Source: Pseudomonadota bacterium (lineage in GTDB: Bacteria; Pseudomonadota; Gammaproteobacteria; Burkholderiales; Thiobacillaceae). From it: DNA of 6,825 bases. The position numbers were made by a program, and so were the translations under genes. How positions within the stretch are numbered: position 1 is the first letter of the stretch; the number at the start of each line of letters is the position of its first letter. Shown here one piece after another: positions 5,165 to 6,825 of this stretch. The DNA lies in contig JAJYXA010000085.1 in the NCBI GenBank assembly GCA_021791235.1, positions 1-6,825 of the forward strand. The letters are read 5' to 3'. Below the pieces are notes generated by a model. It searched no databases. It saw only the letters and a program-made list of their open reading frames with translations, and had not been told where the DNA came from.

Positions 5165-5182
5165 GTCAATCTCCTCGATGTC

Positions 5183-6202
5183 TTATTTGAATACGATTTC
5201 GGTCGCGGACCCGAACTGGTACAAGCCGCCACCGGCCGTCTGCGACATCTCGTCGTGCAGGTGCATGGGGAAATACCCCTTGCTTACCGGCGGGTAGGCA
5301 TCGGGTGGCGCCTCGAACGGGAAGGTGGCGTCAATCTTGCCCAGGTTGTTGCGCACCTGAATCGTGTCCTTTTTCCAGATCGAAGGCCGCACCGAACCGC
5401 GATCCGTCAGCCACTCCATATGGTTGGCGTGCACATGCATCGCATGCGAACACATGCCCGCATTCAGCATGCGCACCAGGGTACGATCGCCCACATACCC
5501 CGACAGCTGCGAGCGCGGGTCGACCAGGGCATCGCGCGTGGGATCGCCGTGGCCAGCCGCGCCCGGCGGCAACGAGGTCAGACCGTTGATGGTGAAATAG
5601 CGCGGCGTGAAACTGGCGGGCACCGCAACGCCCCGCTGCACGGCGCCATTCAGCGCCGGATCGATGTCGTTGAAGATCCAGAACAGCTGTTTCTTGAATT
5701 TCGGGCTGCCGGGATAGAGCTCGTCGCTCTTGCCCGCCGGCATGATCGCCAGCCCCCCGTGCAATCCGAGGAACACGTTGTAGCTGGTCTTGTTGTCGTA
5801 GAACAGGTAGGAACCGGCCTTGCCGGTGGGAACGGTATAGGTGATCGTCTTGCTGTTGCCGCTGGCGATATCGCCGGTGCCGGCAAGCGGCGGGTCGCCC
5901 GCCTTCAGCCCGCCGATGACGAAATTGTGCGTCACGGCCAGCAGGTTGACCACGGTGATCTGCAGGGTGTCGCCTTCCTGGCAGATGAGGGACGCGGCAG
6001 GGACGTCAAGGCCGGTGGCGGAATCGCTGTACCCCTTGAAGTACACCGAGACCCCGTCGGGCATGGTGCGAGTGCCATCCGTAATGTAGAACGTCCTGCT
6101 GACGGTGGCCGCCTCTGCGCGCGGCGCCCACGACACGGCCCCCGTGGCGAGGACGCTTGCAAACCCCGCCGTTCCTGCTTTGAGAAAACTTCTGCGCTTC
6201 AT
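5183..6202 (-). CDS. Tat-exported multicopper oxidase-like protein
   Basis: This 339-residue protein begins with a Tat signal (MKRRSFLKAGTAGFASVLAT, AxA cleavage after about residue 31) and has two cupredoxin domains. Domain 1 (about 33-155) keeps the fold but not the ligands: THNF at 91-94 and, in place of YHCH-x-H, a YDNKTSYNVFLGLHGG segment (135-150). Domain 2 carries HAMHVHANH (253-261), equivalent to the HxxHxH motif of the last oxidase domain, and FPMHLHDEMS (311-320), where Leu315 replaces the type 1 Cys of HCH while both His remain. ATG 6202 is preceded by GAGGAG at 7 bases. It is first in a two-gene operon with the Cys-containing partner. On its own it offers half a trinuclear site and no type 1 copper, so it presumably needs the partner. 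A non-catalytic copper protein is the alternative. Confidence 0.83.
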   Translation of the reverse strand: MKRRSFLKAGTAGFASVLATGAVSWAPRAEAATVSRTFYITDGTRTMPDGVSVYFKGYSDSATGLDVPAASLICQEGDTLQITVVNLLAVTHNFVIGGLKAGDPPLAGTGDIASGNSKTITYTVPTGKAGSYLFYDNKTSYNVFLGLHGGLAIMPAGKSDELYPGSPKFKKQLFWIFNDIDPALNGAVQRGVAVPASFTPRYFTINGLTSLPPGAAGHGDPTRDALVDPRSQLSGYVGDRTLVRMLNAGMCSHAMHVHANHMEWLTDRGSVRPSIWKKDTIQVRNNLGKIDATFPFEAPPDAYPPVSKGYFPMHLHDEMSQTAGGGLYQFGSATEIVFK

Positions 6203-6676
6203 CTACCTTCTCCTCATATGCCTGTGCCAGGCACAGTTATTGAAACGAGAGCCGGGGGGGCCGATCAACAGGCCGGCCTCCGGGTGATTCCTGCCAGGCG
6301 GTCCATGCCACCTGAAAATCTTAGCGATGCGTGCGTGCAGACATGCCCCCCTGTCGCGTGCGGGCAAGGAAATTCGAGGGAAATGGAAACGCCGCCGCGA
6401 GGAAAGCGTGCGGATCGTGTCTCGCTCCACCCTGAAGGCCGGTTCTTTAAAATAAGTAAATTTTATTGAATTATGTGTAATAGATTATTTTTTTGCATAA
6501 GTATTCTCTCAATGGTACATTTGAACCATGGCAGCGCGAAGAAACAGCCCTGATCGGCACGGCAGTCCTCGCGCCGCAGCAGTGGCACACCCTCCCTTTT
6601 CTTGGACATACATTCAAATTAATGTTGTATCTTGTTGTTTTTATATAAAAATATACAGCCTGGGATTCACGTTGCC
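6203..6676. other. Gene-free control region upstream of the oxidase operon
   Basis: No credible gene lies here; the minus-strand frame at 6203-6430 has an Arg/His/Pro-rich composition unlike a folded protein. The part next to the oxidase (6237-6440) is GC-rich. The stretch 6446-6510 and the stretch 6610-6660 are AT-rich, with several TTG and TATAAT-like words on both strands, so a promoter for the oxidase operon could lie in the first of them with a leader of over 200 bases. I could not choose one -35/-10 pair with confidence. A weak hairpin TATAT/ATATA (6642-6655 region) lies about 20-35 bases after the transpeptidase stop but is not a typical terminator. Confidence 0.5.
6222..6236. promoter_or_regulatory. 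15-bp palindrome ahead of the oxidase ribosome-binding site
   Basis: CTGTGCC (6222-6228), central A, GGCACAG (6230-6236) is a perfect inverted repeat with seven-base arms. It ends 7 bases upstream of the GAGGAG site (6215-6210) of the Tat-exported oxidase gene. It is a candidate operator for a dimeric repressor or a short hairpin (6-bp stem, 3-base loop) in the mRNA leader that would affect ribosome access. I cannot match it to a named regulator. Confidence 0.45.
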
Positions 6677-6825
6677 TCAAGAAATCCTGACCTCCGTCCC
6701 CACCTCCACCAGATCGAACAGTTCCGCCACATCCGCATTCTTCATGCGGATGCAGCCGTGCGAGGCCGGCGTGCCGATCTTGTGCTCTTCGTGGGTGCCG
6801 TGGATGTAGATGTAACGTGCATGGG
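6677..6825 (-). CDS. L,D-transpeptidase (YkuD domain), C-terminal part
   Basis: The last 48 residues of the protein are present and run off the window edge; the stop is TGA 6679-6677. They contain the YkuD active-site signature: an IHGT stretch, then PASHGCIRM with the catalytic Cys, followed by KNADVAELFDLVETGTEV. These periplasmic enzymes make 3-3 cross-links in peptidoglycan or attach proteins such as Braun lipoprotein to it; which of these applies cannot be told from the C-terminus. The upstream part, including any signal peptide or LysM domain, is outside the window. It is separated from the oxidase operon by 474 bases and is probably an independent unit. Confidence 0.93.
   Translation of the reverse strand, partial: HARYIYIHGTHEEHKIGTPASHGCIRMKNADVAELFDLVEVGTEVRIS

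Noticed and set aside
6213..6234. A sigma-54-like promoter (TGGCAC on the minus strand)
   Set aside because: The -24 word is present, but the -12 position reads ATATG instead of the needed TTGC-type element. The TGGCAC is explained by the palindrome, and it would sit too close to the ribosome-binding site.
6203..6430. A 75-codon minus-strand frame immediately before the oxidase gene
   Set aside because: Its composition (Arg, His, Pro, Gly) is not protein-like, it has no ribosome-binding site and it contains the palindrome and the oxidase leader.
3839..6469. An 876-codon open frame on the plus strand
   Set aside because: It runs antisense across both oxidase genes and the ATPase fragment. 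The translation is rich in Arg, Gly, His and Ala without domain motifs, as expected for the shadow of GC-rich genes; the minus-strand genes have signal peptide, copper motifs and ribosome-binding sites.
6450..6500. A second dif-like site in the AT-rich region
   Set aside because: TTATGTGTAAT resembles the XerD arm, and GCATAA nearby resembles part of the XerC arm, but neither has a matching central hexamer and opposite arm in the right spacing.

Overview
The window is GC-rich, with most genes tightly packed and strong Shine-Dalgarno sequences. It looks like a chromosomal accessory region of a proteobacterium, probably a beta- or gammaproteobacterium. The reasons are an Escherichia-type dif site, HigBA and YefM/YoeB toxin-antitoxin families, a Tat-exported cupredoxin pair and a YkuD-type L,D-transpeptidase. 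The species cannot be named from this sequence alone.

Layout. (1) 1-424, plus strand: the last 35 codons of a RelE/HigB-like toxin and its complete overlapping XRE antitoxin. (2) 425-733: no gene, but a terminator-like hairpin (610-622), a 28-bp dif-like Xer recombination site (641-668, 24 of 28 bases equal to E. coli dif as I recall it) and two further hairpins. (3) 734-4107: the degraded remnant of a tailless, corticovirus (PM2)-like element. One small gene lies on the plus strand. The rest is a minus-strand late operon that reads, in transcription order: packaging ATPase lacking its Walker A end (3610-4107), yefM-yoeB module with a frameshifted toxin (3099-3599), P2-like double-jelly-roll coat protein lacking its N-terminus (2313-3029), two small membrane proteins (2042-2302 and 1848-2045), a frameshifted membrane-associated protein (1339-1869), a small beta-rich protein (1082-1342) and a 34-residue membrane microprotein (960-1064). 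These late genes are joined by overlapping stop/start codons. (4) 4104-6202, minus strand: a two-gene operon for a split multicopper oxidase closed by a strong intrinsic terminator. The first protein has a Tat signal peptide; the second has none. (5) 6203-6676: a gene-free region with a 15-bp palindrome just ahead of the oxidase ribosome-binding site and two AT-rich stretches. (6) 6677-6825, minus strand: the C-terminal end of an L,D-transpeptidase.

How the parts fit. The dif-like site at one edge, the element's lack of an integrase within the window and the operon structure suggest a virus-derived element that used host XerC/XerD for integration, then lost its replication half and its other end where it now abuts the oxidase terminator. 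The host genes on either side (higA, oxidase pair, transpeptidase end) are open, while five genes inside the element are broken (two truncations, two genes with frameshifts, one possible nonsense codon). This favours decay of a remnant, although the frameshifts all look like single-base losses in G/C-rich sequence and assembly error has to be excluded. The oxidase pair is the most likely functional novelty: copper-ligand motifs are divided between two adjacent proteins, so a trinuclear centre could only be completed at their interface, and only one partner carries an export signal.
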